IMG/VR virus record: IMGVR_UViG_3300042945_002900
Location: 1-20,745 of that record
Length of the DNA: 20,745 nucleotides
Source: a virus
Direction: 5' to 3' (one strand)
Shown here piece by piece: positions 1 to 5,587 of the stretch (the first letter of the stretch is position 1; each line of letters starts with the position of its first letter). The position numbers and the translations under genes are program-made. Below the pieces are notes generated by a model. That model searched no databases. It was not told the origin of the DNA and was given only the letters and a program-made list of their open reading frames with translations.

Positions 1-169
1 AATACAAGGCTTGACCACCATCATTATAAACATACAAAGAGTCGTACTCGGTTTGTATGAGTCTATCTGTAGTAAAATCAGAATATAGACTATATGGGTC
101 TGAATACCAAGTACCGGTGTTTATCCAGACCCCGTTCTCATACCCGTATCCATACAGCGGATAATCCAT
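1..169 (-). CDS. Unknown Tyr/Gly-rich protein (3' end outside window)
   Basis: The reading frame runs off the left edge; 56 codons are visible. The N-terminus begins MDYPLYGYGYENGVW and is rich in Tyr, Gly and Asp, with no domain I recognise. An earlier in-frame ATG at 178 overlaps the -10 box of the promoter at 177-204, so it cannot be on that transcript. The ATG at 169 lies 8 nt from the end of the -10 box, almost exactly where transcription should begin, so the mRNA may be leaderless. There is no Shine-Dalgarno site. It is the last - strand gene seen, preceded by palindrome 225-310. The frame and promoter are seen; function is unknown. Confidence 0.6.
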   Translation of the reverse strand, partial: MDYPLYGYGYENGVWINTGTWYSDPYSLYSDFTTDRLIQTEYDSLYVYNDGGQALY

Positions 170-176
170 GCTTGCC

Positions 177-204
177 ATTATATAATGTATCGTCGTTTTG
201 TCAA
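177..204 (-). promoter_or_regulatory. Sigma70-type promoter for gene 1-169
   Basis: TTGACA (199-204), 16-nt spacer, TATAAT (177-182). The spacer contains GACGATA (188-194), 4 nt from the -35 box. An A/T tract (AAATATTTTTTAAA, about 211-224) lies directly upstream and resembles an UP element. Confidence 0.75.
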
Positions 205-224
205 TCGCTCTTTAAAAAATATTT

Positions 225-310
225 GTTGATATAAAGCCTTATCTAGCAATGACTTACGGCAAGACGGGCTGGCCCACTTAGCCATAAGTCCTTTATTTAC
301 AACAACTTAG
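225..310 (-). repeat. Palindromic element copy 1
   Basis: Imperfect palindrome of about 85 bp. The core arms are GACTTACGGCAAG (251-263) and CTTAGCCATAAGTC (277-290), around a GC-rich centre. The right end, ACTTAG, contains the stop codon (307-309) of gene 307-441. One of nine related copies in the left arm. Confidence 0.7.
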
Positions 311-441
311 AACTCATCCTCATCGTACTCGTCATAGATGTCTTCTATATCTTCATTATAATGATTGTAGTAATCCCACTCTTTATCTTCATAATAGTCA
401 TAGTCACCCATGACATACTCATTATATACAGGATTTTCCAT
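307..441 (-). CDS. Very acidic Tyr/Asp/Glu-rich 44-aa protein
   Basis: MENPVYNEYVMGDYDYYEDK and onward, 44 aa. I count 9 Asp, 9 Glu and 10 Tyr with a single Lys, so the net charge is near -17. The start at 441 is chosen over the ATG at 447 because GAGG lies about 7 nt upstream of it but collides with the earlier ATG. It sits 14 nt downstream of the tRNA and probably shares its transcript. The TAA stop lies in the palindrome arm. There is no family match; such acidity recalls DNA-mimic or inhibitor proteins of phages, which is inference only. A second acidic protein is encoded at 4268-4522. Confidence 0.65.
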   Translation of the reverse strand: MENPVYNEYVMGDYDYYEDKEWDYYNHYNEDIEDIYDEYDEDEF

Positions 442-454
442 AGTCATTCCTCAG

Positions 455-527
455 TAGGGGTAGTAGGACTCGAACCTACGATATACGGTTTAAAAGACCG
501 CTACTTTAGCCGCTAAGTTATACCCCC
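455..527 (-). tRNA. tRNA-Lys (anticodon UUU)
   Basis: The 73-nt sequence folds into a full cloverleaf. The 7-bp acceptor is GGGGGTA/TACCCCT with one G-U pair. The D arm is ACTT/AAGT with loop AGCGGCTA. The anticodon stem GCGGT/ACCGT carries loop CTTTTAA (anticodon TTT). The variable loop has 5 nt, the T arm is GTAGG/CCTAC with loop TTCGAGT, and the discriminator is A. The 3' CCA is not encoded. Lys AAA codons are very common in the right-arm genes, so supplementing host tRNA is plausible. Confidence 0.93.
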
Positions 528-583
528 GAAACATAGGGTGTCTGCCAATATGACCTTCTTTTACTGTGTGCTGTCTTTACTAG

Positions 584-612
584 TATATATCACACAGCCC
601 TATATTTGTCAA
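584..612 (-). promoter_or_regulatory. Promoter for tRNA-Lys and gene 307-441
   Basis: TTGACA (607-612), 17-nt spacer, TATATA (584-589); TATACT (582-587) is an alternative -10 with a 19-nt spacer. The -35 box contains the TGA stop (609-611) of the upstream gene. There is no CGATA motif in this spacer. Confidence 0.55.
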
Positions 613-1100
613 GCGTCAGCCTCCGAGTCAATCATTTCAAAAAAATCATCTAAAGCATAATCGTCCCAAATGCGGTCGGGGATAATATTCTTACTGTCAC
701 CATAATCTACATAATCATCATCGCCATTATCATATATTCCACAGAATCCCATTCCCGGCTCAAAGTATGTGGCGTCTACATTATAGCCTAAGTCTACAAG
801 ATAGTTATAGAATTGAATGGGTGGCGACCACGCGGTATCAAACGAGATACTCACCACGCCGTCTTCAATAGCCACAGGATCATCCAGTTTATCCTTACCA
901 AAGTCCCACTTAGTTCCCCAATTGTTTACATTCCAAGTATACCAACCGTCAGCCGCAAAGGCGTCACTATTGTTGATACTTTCTGGACGAGGAATAAAAC
1001 TCTGGCACGTTTCGCCGCTATTATATGCGTCAACAAACTTCTTCAACTGGTTAGGATCGTCGTGTGAAATCGTCAGATTATTCATGCACCAATTAGGCAT
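609..1100 (-). CDS. Api92/DUF1281-like ferredoxin-fold phage protein
   Basis: 163 aa beginning MPNWCMNNLTISHDD. The MPNWC...N.L.I opening, the Trp-rich NNWGTKWDF stretch (about residues 61-69) and the acidic tail with D/Y runs match the Api92-like/DUF1281 group found in many phages and plasmids, whose biochemical role is not established. The start at 1100 is preferred over the ATG at 1106 because GGGAGA ends about 6 nt before it and the family starts with MPNWC. It overlaps gene 1093-1299 by 8 nt and is last in the operon 2059-609. Its GCT-TGA end lies in the -35 box of the next promoter. Confidence 0.8.
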   Translation of the reverse strand: MPNWCMNNLTISHDDPNQLKKFVDAYNSGETCQSFIPRPESINNSDAFAADGWYTWNVNNWGTKWDFGKDKLDDPVAIEDGVVSISFDTAWSPPIQFYNYLVDLGYNVDATYFEPGMGFCGIYDNGDDDYVDYGDSKNIIPDRIWDDYALDDFFEMIDSEADA

Positions 1101-1299
1101 CTTCATTCTCCCAGTATGCTGGTTCTGTAATATGTCCCGGAGAAAAACTATTTATTGCATTCCTAGCACGAACTATAATATCTCTTTGGGAATGAGTATC
1201 CATGCCACACTTCTCATGGCACTCTGTATCATACTCATATTCCTCTAGCATGTCAACAAGAACATCAAAAAGATCATATGCGGCATTCATATTTATCAT
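1093..1299 (-). CDS. Unknown 68-aa acidic protein
   Basis: MINMNAAYDLFDVLVDMLEEYEYDTECHEKC and onward: a mainly helical N-terminal half, two Cys (about residues 27 and 31) and a charged tail. GAGGTGG lies 7 nt before the ATG and overlaps the TGA stop of the preceding gene (1309-1311), so translation is probably coupled. The 3' end overlaps the next gene. I do not recognise the family. Confidence 0.7.
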   Translation of the reverse strand: MINMNAAYDLFDVLVDMLEEYEYDTECHEKCGMDTHSQRDIIVRARNAINSFSPGHITEPAYWENEDA

Positions 1300-1308
1300 G
1301 ATACCACC

Positions 1309-1554
1309 TCACGGTAAAAAGTCAAGCAACTCATTTCCATTTTCATCTTTATGACCATAAGTATTATCTTCAACAATCTCTCTGGCCTTTTCCATATATT
1401 CATCCATATCAGATTGTTCTAGCCAATTATCTAGCAACTCATCTGCTATTTCATCATGAATAAAGTGTAGGAAATCTTCGGGCCATTGTTCTTGAGGCGT
1501 AGTATATATTTCACGCAACTTTGTAGCGGTATATTTATCAAAAATATTAGACAT
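1309..1554 (-). CDS. Unknown 81-aa acidic helical protein
   Basis: MSNIFDKYTATKLREIYTT and onward, rich in Glu, Asp and Leu and predicted mostly helical, with no recognised domain. The start at 1554 is chosen because AGAGGA lies 5 nt upstream; a longer frame from 1611 would overlap the upstream gene heavily and has no ribosome site. It overlaps the end of gene 1547-2059 by 8 nt (ATGTCTAA), the usual layout of coupled translation. The stop codon overlaps the ribosome site of the next gene. Confidence 0.7.
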   Translation of the reverse strand: MSNIFDKYTATKLREIYTTPQEQWPEDFLHFIHDEIADELLDNWLEQSDMDEYMEKAREIVEDNTYGHKDENGNELLDFLP

Positions 1555-2059
1555 AACATTCCTCTTTAGTCCACCAGTGCGGAGCGTTTCGCCCCTTTTC
1601 CCATTTAGCAAATCTTGCTTTTTCCATTATATAGTATCGGCGGTAGGAGTCAATAGCGTTAGAAGATTTATATTCATCTGGCATAGCCAGAGCGTATGGA
1701 GTTTGCGTACCCTTTGGCAACATATCCATCATTTCGCACATTTGACGAATCTTCATGTCGCAACTATGGACTTTCTTATATCTAAACATATATTCGTCAC
1801 ACAGTGAAATACCATGAATACCTAGCCATACAAAGTTTGTAATGGTGTCTCCAGCCCAACGTGTGCATGGGTGGTGTTGGTATCCACCCTTGAGGGGCTT
1901 TCCTGCTTGTGTAAGGGGCATCTGGCTATCTGTAGCACCATGACGCCTCAACGCACTACCCATCATCTGGAACGTCTCTACAACCATCTTAGGAATATGC
2001 TTATCGCACATCATTTCCGCAGAAGTTCGCGGATCATTATCTAATACAAATATGTTCAT
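1547..2059 (-). CDS. Conserved phage protein, MNIFVLDxDP family
   Basis: 170 aa with the landmarks of a widespread phage family of unknown function: MNIFVLDNDP at the N-terminus, CDKHIPKM (18-25), HPCTRW (about 63-68), DEYMFRY, AMPDEY, YRRYYIMEKARFAKW and a final RNAPHWW. The conserved DKH..KM..E and HPC..W pattern loosely recalls the pyrimidine-dimer glycosylase (DenV) fold; I regard that as a hint only. The family start is at 2059, with no ribosome site. The -10 box ends 8 nt upstream, so the mRNA is probably leaderless. First gene of the 2059-609 operon. Confidence 0.8.
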   Translation of the reverse strand: MNIFVLDNDPRTSAEMMCDKHIPKMVVETFQMMGSALRRHGATDSQMPLTQAGKPLKGGYQHHPCTRWAGDTITNFVWLGIHGISLCDEYMFRYKKVHSCDMKIRQMCEMMDMLPKGTQTPYALAMPDEYKSSNAIDSYRRYYIMEKARFAKWEKGRNAPHWWTKEECYV

Positions 2060-2066
2060 GTCAATT

Positions 2067-2095
2067 ATTCTAATATACTATCGTCAATTTGTCAA
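2067..2095 (-). promoter_or_regulatory. Promoter for operon 2059-609
   Basis: TTGACA (2090-2095), 17-nt spacer, TAGAAT (2067-2072). GACGATA (2079-2085) lies 4 nt inside the -35 box. Predicted transcription start is about 2060, against the ATG at 2059. Confidence 0.75.
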
Positions 2096-2147
2096 GCGGG
2101 TCTTTAGAATTTCTCTCTCGCTGGCTACCGAAAAAGCAACGACCGGT

Positions 2148-2249
2148 TTATTTTGGCTGAGACTCTGCCCACTCTACCCATTCTTCCCAAACTGTCAACT
2201 CTATGGTATCGTCCTCATCTTGTATATATTCTCTATCATCTGTATTCAT
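2148..2249 (-). CDS. Small acidic 33-aa protein
   Basis: MNTDDREYIQDEDDTIELTV followed by WEEWVEWAESQPK. The ATG shares one base with the TAA stop of gene 2249-2455 (TAATG), which implies coupled translation. It is acidic at the N-terminus and Trp-rich at the C-terminus, with no known family. About 50 bases with no gene or obvious terminator follow before the next promoter. No palindrome copy follows this unit. Confidence 0.5.
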   Translation of the reverse strand: MNTDDREYIQDEDDTIELTVWEEWVEWAESQPK

Positions 2250-2455
2250 TATTCTGTCTCTACATTTACTACCCTAATCATATTCTGTGATCCCCAAAAG
2301 TCAACACTATATGCTACAATTTCACACGGATACGTATCCGTACACATCTTCCTAATCTCTACATCCGTTGGCCACATCTCATCTTGACTATCTTTACTAA
2401 TCCAAAATACTGCTCTATTCTTCGTAGGTTCAGCAATCAGTTTCTCTATATACAT
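2249..2455 (-). CDS. Unknown 68-aa protein
   Basis: MYIEKLIAEPTKNRAVFWIS and onward. The start at 2455 is chosen over the ATG at 2485: the latter lies at the -10 box of the promoter, while 2455 is preceded by TTAGGGA at 4-5 nt. It has a mixed alpha/beta look (FWIS, EIVAYSVDFWG, MIRVVNV), with no recognised domain. First of a two-gene unit with 2148-2249. Confidence 0.65.
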   Translation of the reverse strand: MYIEKLIAEPTKNRAVFWISKDSQDEMWPTDVEIRKMCTDTYPCEIVAYSVDFWGSQNMIRVVNVETE

Positions 2456-2476
2456 ACAATCCCTAACTGTCCATAC

Positions 2477-2505
2477 ATCGTACATACCATATCGTCATTT
2501 GTCAA
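2477..2505 (-). promoter_or_regulatory. Promoter for genes 2455-2148
   Basis: TTGACA (2500-2505), 17-nt spacer, TACGAT (2477-2482), a weaker -10. GACGATA (2490-2496) lies 3 nt inside the -35 box. Confidence 0.6.
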
Positions 2506-2535
2506 GTATGGAGTTAACAAAAAACAATAATGCAT

Positions 2536-2616
2536 GTAAATATATACACAGTAAGGACTTACGACGAGCGCTGCCCGCCGCGACCGCCCTAAACCCTTGT
2601 GGCTAAAGGACTTAGG
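2536..2616 (-). repeat. Palindromic element copy 2
   Basis: The left arm, starting GTAAATATATACACAG and ending GGACTTACGACGAG, aligns gap-free over 33 nt with the left arms of other copies. The right arm carries CGCCCTAAACCC...GGACTTAGG. It lies 19 nt beyond the stop of gene 2635-3024, farther than other copies. Confidence 0.65.
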
Positions 2617-2634
2617 ACGGCTTGGCGAAGAATA

Positions 2635-3024
2635 TCAGATAAAGCTTGCAAACCTATACATTAGATTACCAGCAGGAACGGGCTTGCAATTGACCACTCG
2701 CCCACTCCAAAATCTACGGTAATCGCCGTTTGGCATAACACAGGTAACAAGATTACCTTCACGCTTAAAGTTCTTATCATAGAGCCTATAATCACTACGG
2801 AAATTAAGACGCCGAATTTCATCGTTCGTCCATTTCTGATTGTCAACTACTTTCGCGAGGAATCGTTCTCGTTCACCAGTAACAGGCTGAACGTACTCAA
2901 AATTATAAACACAATAAGATTTAGCATTGGCAAAATCTGCCCTCAAGTTCATGATATATAAAATAGCACCGCAAATGAAACAAGCAATAGCAGCAAAGCA
3001 AACAGTGGAAACATCAACATTCAT
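2635..3024 (-). CDS. Small membrane-anchored protein, unknown function
   Basis: 129 aa with one hydrophobic segment at about residues 8-26 (VCFAAIACFICGAILYIMNL) followed by a basic and polar domain. The hydrophobic part has no signal-peptidase or lipobox pattern that I trust, so it is probably an N-terminal anchor. TAGGAG lies about 8 nt before the ATG. The soluble part has repeated short beta-like stretches (VTCVMPNGDYRRFWSGRVV) but no recognised domain. Single-gene unit between its own promoter and palindrome copy 2. Confidence 0.7.
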   Translation of the reverse strand: MNVDVSTVCFAAIACFICGAILYIMNLRADFANAKSYCVYNFEYVQPVTGERERFLAKVVDNQKWTNDEIRRLNFRSDYRLYDKNFKREGNLVTCVMPNGDYRRFWSGRVVNCKPVPAGNLMYRFASFI

Positions 3025-3057
3025 TCTTCAAACTCCTAGTGAGAAACCCTTTCAACC

Positions 3058-3086
3058 ATTCTACAACGTGTATCGTCAATTGTCAA
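3058..3086 (-). promoter_or_regulatory. Promoter for gene 2635-3024
   Basis: TTGACA (3081-3086), 17-nt spacer, TAGAAT (3058-3063). GACGATA (3071-3077) lies 3 nt inside the -35 box. The -35 contains the TGA stop (3083-3085) of the upstream gene. Confidence 0.75.
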
Positions 3087-3316
3087 GCATCAACGTTAGA
3101 AAAATTCTCTTCCCAAAACTCTTTGAGTTCGTCCAGATCAATTCCGCTATCGTTCCACGCCACATTATCCAAAGTTTCAAGAGAACCCATCTCTCGCATT
3201 TGTTCTACGAAATCCGAATAATCGTCACAACTTCTAGCAAGGTTATACAAACCTTCGTCGTTTGCAATCCAGAGTTGGACATTCCATGTCTGATAGTTTT
3301 TGCAACCGTTATACAT
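3083..3316 (-). CDS. Conserved phage protein, KNYQTWNV family
   Basis: 77 aa starting MYNGCKNYQTWNVQLWIAND. The CKNYQTWNV.LWI.NDEGLY opening is a hallmark of a small family found in many unrelated phages, function unknown. The rest is acidic and helical (DLDELKEFWEENF). AGGAA lies 6 nt before the ATG. It starts 14 nt after gene 3330-3560 ends, in the same operon. It terminates GAT-GCT-TGA inside the next -35 box. Confidence 0.8.
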   Translation of the reverse strand: MYNGCKNYQTWNVQLWIANDEGLYNLARSCDDYSDFVEQMREMGSLETLDNVAWNDSGIDLDELKEFWEENFSNVDA

Positions 3317-3329
3317 AATATATTCCTAT

Positions 3330-3560
3330 TCAATTCTTCTTGGGGAGTGACTTAATACGCTCAAGGATTTCTGCGACTTCTGCGAAACTGCACCATCCAA
3401 CAACATCATTAGTGATAGGGGTATTGTACACAAGTTCTCCGTCCGAGTCAAGCACCCCTACTTCAAATAGACCCTTGTTCCCACCGTATGACATTACGCT
3501 GGAAACCACACTCGCCCCATAACCGTTGTCGAATTTGTAAGTTGCTTGGTAATCGTTCAT
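3330..3560 (-). CDS. Conserved phage protein, FDNGYGASVV family
   Basis: 76 aa. The pattern YxATYKFDNGYGASVV (about 4-19), SYGGNKGLFEVGVLD (24-38) and TPITNDVVGW is one I know from small proteins of many tailed phages with no assigned role. It looks like a compact beta-rich fold with a C-terminal helix. The start at 3560 follows GGAAAAGGAAAA and is downstream of the promoter at 3580-3608; a longer frame from 3608 would begin in the -35 box. The ATG follows the stop of gene 3562-3747 by 1 nt. Confidence 0.8.
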   Translation of the reverse strand: MNDYQATYKFDNGYGASVVSSVMSYGGNKGLFEVGVLDSDGELVYNTPITNDVVGWCSFAEVAEILERIKSLPKKN

Positions 3561-3561
3561 G

Positions 3562-3747
3562 TTATTTTCCTTTTCCAAGATTATAATCCTTGTGATATAT
3601 GCTGTCAAGGGAAATCTTAAAATTTTCTACAACGTAACCATATTCTGCCTGTGGCGTATATACCCCAAAATAAACCTTGCCTTTATCTTGCCCCTCGTAC
3701 CCACAACCATATCCAAGACTACCAAACATCAAAACCAAAGTCAACAT
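3562..3747 (-). CDS. Small Gly/Tyr-rich protein with hydrophobic N-terminus
   Basis: 61 aa starting MLTLVLMFGSLGYGCGYEG. The first 15 residues are hydrophobic and end in Gly-Tyr-Gly-Cys, which resembles but does not fit a lipobox, so an exported or lipid-anchored product is possible but unproven. GGAGGA stands 5-6 nt before the ATG, one of the best ribosome sites in the window. The promoter of the next gene is embedded in its last codons (Asp-Tyr-Asn-Leu overlaps TATAAT). Confidence 0.65.
   Translation of the reverse strand: MLTLVLMFGSLGYGCGYEGQDKGKVYFGVYTPQAEYGYVVENFKISLDSIYHKDYNLGKGK
3580..3608 (-). promoter_or_regulatory. Perfect consensus promoter inside gene 3562-3747
   Basis: TTGACA (3603-3608), 17-nt spacer, TATAAT (3580-3585): a full match to the sigma70 consensus. 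It drives genes 3330-3560 and 3083-3316. No CGATA motif. Confidence 0.8.
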
Positions 3748-3762
3748 ATCTGTCCTCCGTAC

Positions 3763-3791
3763 AGTATATATCGTCCTATGGTCTGAGATAG
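3763..3791 (-). promoter_or_regulatory. Promoter candidate for gene 3562-3747, weak -35
   Basis: TATACT (3763-3768) has no acceptable -35 box (CTATCT at 17 nt). GACGATA (3769-3775) abuts the -10, and an UP-like A/T tract lies at 3792-3808. If real, it may depend on an activator. Confidence 0.4.
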
Positions 3792-3810
3792 TTTAAAAAA
3801 AATATTTGTT

Positions 3811-3892
3811 GTAAGTTGTTGATACTAAAGAACTTATGTCAAATTTCGCCCGCCCGCCTCGCCGTAAGTCTATATGTAGCAATACTTTACGC
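3811..3892 (-). repeat. Palindromic element copy 3
   Basis: The left arm GTAAGTTGTTGATAC...GAACTTATG mirrors the right arm ...GCCGTAAGTC...CAATACTTTACG; the loop is rich in CGCCCGCCCGCC. The TAA stop of gene 3887-3958 lies inside the outer right arm. Confidence 0.75.
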
Positions 3893-3958
3893 TACAAAGA
3901 TTGCCGCAACACACCCGCACAGGAAACTAATAAGAATAATCTTATATTCTTTAGTCAT
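3887..3958 (-). CDS. 23-aa single-helix membrane microprotein
   Basis: MTKEYKIILISFLCGCVAAI followed by FVA: a short charged N-terminus, then one hydrophobic helix (about 7-23). GGAGA lies 8 nt before the ATG, and the frame overlaps the upstream gene by 8 nt. It is the last gene of operon 4522-3887; its stop is inside palindrome copy 3. The ribosome site, tight packing and hydrophobic pattern support a real gene, but it is too short to assign a family. Confidence 0.5.
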   Translation of the reverse strand: MTKEYKIILISFLCGCVAAIFVA

Positions 3959-4061
3959 GTTTATTATCTCCGTAAATATGTTCGCAAAGAACCCAACAAA
4001 GAAATACGCCGCAGATATAACCCGTCGCAAGACTAATAACATCTAATTGAATGTAGTTCAT
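3951..4061 (-). CDS. 36-aa membrane microprotein
   Basis: MNYIQLDVISLATGYICGVF followed by LCWVLCEHIYGDNKHD: one hydrophobic segment (about 8-27) with three Cys, then a polar tail. ATGA overlap with gene 4058-4264 implies coupled translation. With the 23-aa protein it forms a tandem pair of single-span peptides. The role is unknown; membrane-acting host-takeover or lysis-timing peptides are possibilities only. Confidence 0.5.
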   Translation of the reverse strand: MNYIQLDVISLATGYICGVFLCWVLCEHIYGDNKHD

Positions 4062-4264
4062 ACAACTTCCTTTGTCCTAAATGATAAAACACTCACGCCA
4101 CTTGCCTCAATCAACTTATCCAGCATAACCCCGAAATGCTCTTGTCTTTCCATTGGAGTAGAAAGATCGTGGTCTGGAATTTCAAGAGTATAACTCCTAT
4201 CTACAGCGAATTCCGTCAGTCCATCTTCTGATTCTGCAACAATATCGTAAAAGTTATATTTCAT
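4058..4264 (-). CDS. Unknown 68-aa protein
   Basis: MKYNFYDIVAESEDGLTEFAVD and onward: a beta-rich start, then a helix (EHFGVMLDKLIEASG). No family recognised. GGAGG lies about 10 nt upstream and is made by the last Gly-Gly-Glu codons of the preceding gene. Second gene of operon 4522-3887. Confidence 0.7.
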   Translation of the reverse strand: MKYNFYDIVAESEDGLTEFAVDRSYTLEIPDHDLSTPMERQEHFGVMLDKLIEASGVSVLSFRTKEVV

Positions 4265-4267
4265 TTC

Positions 4268-4522
4268 TTATTCTCCTCCGTAATAATCTTCACCTAGCGG
4301 GGTATCGTCACCGTAATATCCGTAATCCTCGTCTGTTCCCCATCCAGCGGAAGCGAGGCCACTTTCATGATCGCCATCCATACTATCATCATACGAATCA
4401 TCCCAACTGTTCTCCAGTTCATCTGCGTCAACTTCGCCATAGTGAAAATCATTGTAATCGTCGTATTTCATATCTTCCTCATAAGAGTTATCGGGATCAT
4501 AGCAAGGGTCTGGATGGCTCAT
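4268..4522 (-). CDS. Extremely acidic 84-aa protein
   Basis: MSHPDPCYDPDNSYEEDMKY and onward. I count 20 Asp and 9 Glu against one Lys and no Arg, with many Tyr and Gly: a low-complexity polyanion. The start at 4522 is preferred to the ATG at 4528 because GGAAA is 8 nt from it but only about 2 nt from the earlier one. First gene of a four-gene unit. The charge pattern would suit a DNA mimic (as for T7 Ocr-type anti-restriction) or an inhibitor of a basic host protein; no homology supports this. Confidence 0.7.
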   Translation of the reverse strand: MSHPDPCYDPDNSYEEDMKYDDYNDFHYGEVDADELENSWDDSYDDSMDGDHESGLASAGWGTDEDYGYYGDDTPLGEDYYGGE

Positions 4523-4545
4523 AATCATTTTCCTTTCTTTCTCTT

Positions 4546-4573
4546 ACTCTACCATATAATATCGGCTTGTCAA
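4546..4573 (-). promoter_or_regulatory. Promoter for operon 4522-3887
   Basis: TTGACA (4568-4573), 16-nt spacer, TAGAGT (4546-4551). GCCGATA (4560-4566) is 1 nt inside the -35 box. Upstream A/T tract at 4586-4600. Confidence 0.65.
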
Positions 4574-4603
4574 GCAAAAAATCTTGAGAAAATAATTTTG
4601 TTC

Positions 4604-4684
4604 TTAAAGTGTTGCCAGATAAGGACTTACGGCGAGCGGGGCCGCGCCGCCTTGACCTAAGTGCTTACGCGGCAATGGTTTAGG
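4604..4684 (-). repeat. Palindromic element copy 4
   Basis: TTAAAGTGTTGCC...AAGGACTTACGGCGAG faces CTTGACCTAAGTGCTTACGC...GGCAATGGTTTAG around a GC-only centre. It stops 1 nt short of the TGA (4686-4688) of gene 4686-4883. Confidence 0.75.
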
Positions 4685-4685
4685 T

Positions 4686-4883
4686 TCATGTTACGAACCA
4701 AGTTTCACCATTTTCATCCATCATTTCAACTGGGGCATATTCGTCCACAATTCCCAAAACATCCGCCCAATCCCAAAAGTTGACTTCCACGCTAGGATCG
4801 TCAATCGGCTCGACCATTGGTTCAATCGTACCCTCTTGAGCCATCTGATCCAGAATCGTGTTGATTTCTTCGAAAGAACGCAT
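4686..4883 (-). CDS. Unknown acidic 65-aa protein
   Basis: MRSFEEINTILDQMAQEG and onward, with a Glu/Asp/Val/Pro-rich middle and a short C-terminal beta stretch (ENGETWFVT). No family recognised. The start at 4883 is chosen because AAGGAA lies 7-8 nt upstream and the ATG at 4943 lies inside the -35 box. Single-gene cassette: promoter, gene, palindrome copy 4. Confidence 0.65.
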   Translation of the reverse strand: MRSFEEINTILDQMAQEGTIEPMVEPIDDPSVEVNFWDWADVLGIVDEYAPVEMMDENGETWFVT

Positions 4884-4920
4884 CTTTGAATTCCTTGTGG
4901 GTTTCACTTGTGATACTCTG

Positions 4921-4948
4921 ATTATATATACTATTTCGGCCAAGTCAA
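4921..4948 (-). promoter_or_regulatory. Promoter for gene 4686-4883
   Basis: TTGACT (4943-4948), 16-nt spacer, TATAAT (4921-4926). The spacer has GCCGAAA where other promoters have GCCGATA. AAAAATATTTTT lies upstream. Confidence 0.7.
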
Positions 4949-4985
4949 TAGCATATCTATAGAAAATCCAAAAATATTTTTATTT

Positions 4986-5069
4986 ACGTAAAGTGTTGGC
5001 ATATAAGGAGTTATGACGAGCGGGGCGGCGCGGCCTCGCCCTAAGTCGTTTAGGGACAAGGCTTTACGT
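4986..5069 (-). repeat. Palindromic element copy 5
   Basis: It is bounded by perfect outer inverted repeats ACGTAAAG (4986-4993) and CTTTACGT (5062-5069). The inner arms are AAGGAGTTATGACGAG and CCTCGCCCTAAGTCGTT. It ends at the TGA (5069-5071) of gene 5069-5377. Confidence 0.8.
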
Positions 5070-5377
5070 CAACTTACAACCATACCATCCATAAATGGAT
5101 AGGATTTATCGTTGATTTTCACAAACCATTCAAAATTCTTTTGATAAACATATCGCGGACTGTATTGATTAATCCGATCCTTAGTTGTCAGAGTTTGCCA
5201 ACCACCACTATTCAGGGTATAGGTACCATTTGGATTAATCTTAACAACATAAGTATTATGCAACTTAATTGCTACAGTACCATCATGCAGAATCTCAGCG
5301 TAGGTATTATTACCAACTTTGCGACGGTTAGCGTTACGCTTTCCACGAACCATAATAACTGCTTCAGCGTGTGTCAT
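5069..5377 (-). CDS. Conserved phage protein, SGGWQTLTTKDRIN family
   Basis: 102 aa. The core LHNTYVVKINPNGTYTLNSG, then GWQTLTTKDRINQYSP (about residues 39-74), then a beta stretch (EWFVKINDKSYPFMDGM), matches a type I recall from many phages and metagenomic contigs without known function. The N-terminal 20 residues are basic. The ATG overlaps the stop of gene 5377-5511 by one base (TAATG). Second and last gene of its unit. Confidence 0.75.
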   Translation of the reverse strand: MTHAEAVIMVRGKRNANRRKVGNNTYAEILHDGTVAIKLHNTYVVKINPNGTYTLNSGGWQTLTTKDRINQYSPRYVYQKNFEWFVKINDKSYPFMDGMVVS

Positions 5378-5511
5378 TATTTGGCTTCCTTTTTCATTTC
5401 ATTATACAACATCTTAAGAAGGGTAACACTTGCCTTTGCCCTTCGTGCTTCACTCTCTAATTTCGCAACCGCTTGACTGTAACGCAAATTGGCTTTTTGG
5501 TACTTATTCAT
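5377..5511 (-). CDS. Unknown basic 44-aa helical protein
   Basis: MNKYQKANLRYSQAVAKLES followed by a Lys/Glu/Ala-rich helix; it looks like a short coiled coil of 44 aa. GGAAAAGGAAAAG lies directly before the ATG, the same leader as for gene 7593-7751. Its TAATG overlap makes translation of the next gene probably coupled. Family unknown. Confidence 0.65.
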   Translation of the reverse strand: MNKYQKANLRYSQAVAKLESEARRAKASVTLLKMLYNEMKKEAK

Positions 5512-5529
5512 TTCTTTTCCTTTTCCAAT

Positions 5530-5558
5530 ATCTTATACATCATATATCGACCTGTCAA
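5530..5558 (-). promoter_or_regulatory. Promoter for genes 5511-5069
   Basis: TTGACA (5553-5558), 17-nt spacer, TAAGAT (5530-5535). GTCGATA (5545-5551) is 1 nt inside the -35 box. UP-like tract TTTAAAAATTATT lies at 5568-5580. Confidence 0.7.
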
Positions 5559-5587
5559 GCATAAAAGTTTAAAAATTATTTCTTGTT

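Noticed and set aside
813-1248. + strand open frames opposite the Api92-like gene
   Set aside because: They are antisense to well-supported - strand genes with ribosome sites and family motifs.
3816-4046. + strand frames across palindrome copy 3
   Set aside because: They cross the palindrome and oppose the microprotein genes; no ribosome site.
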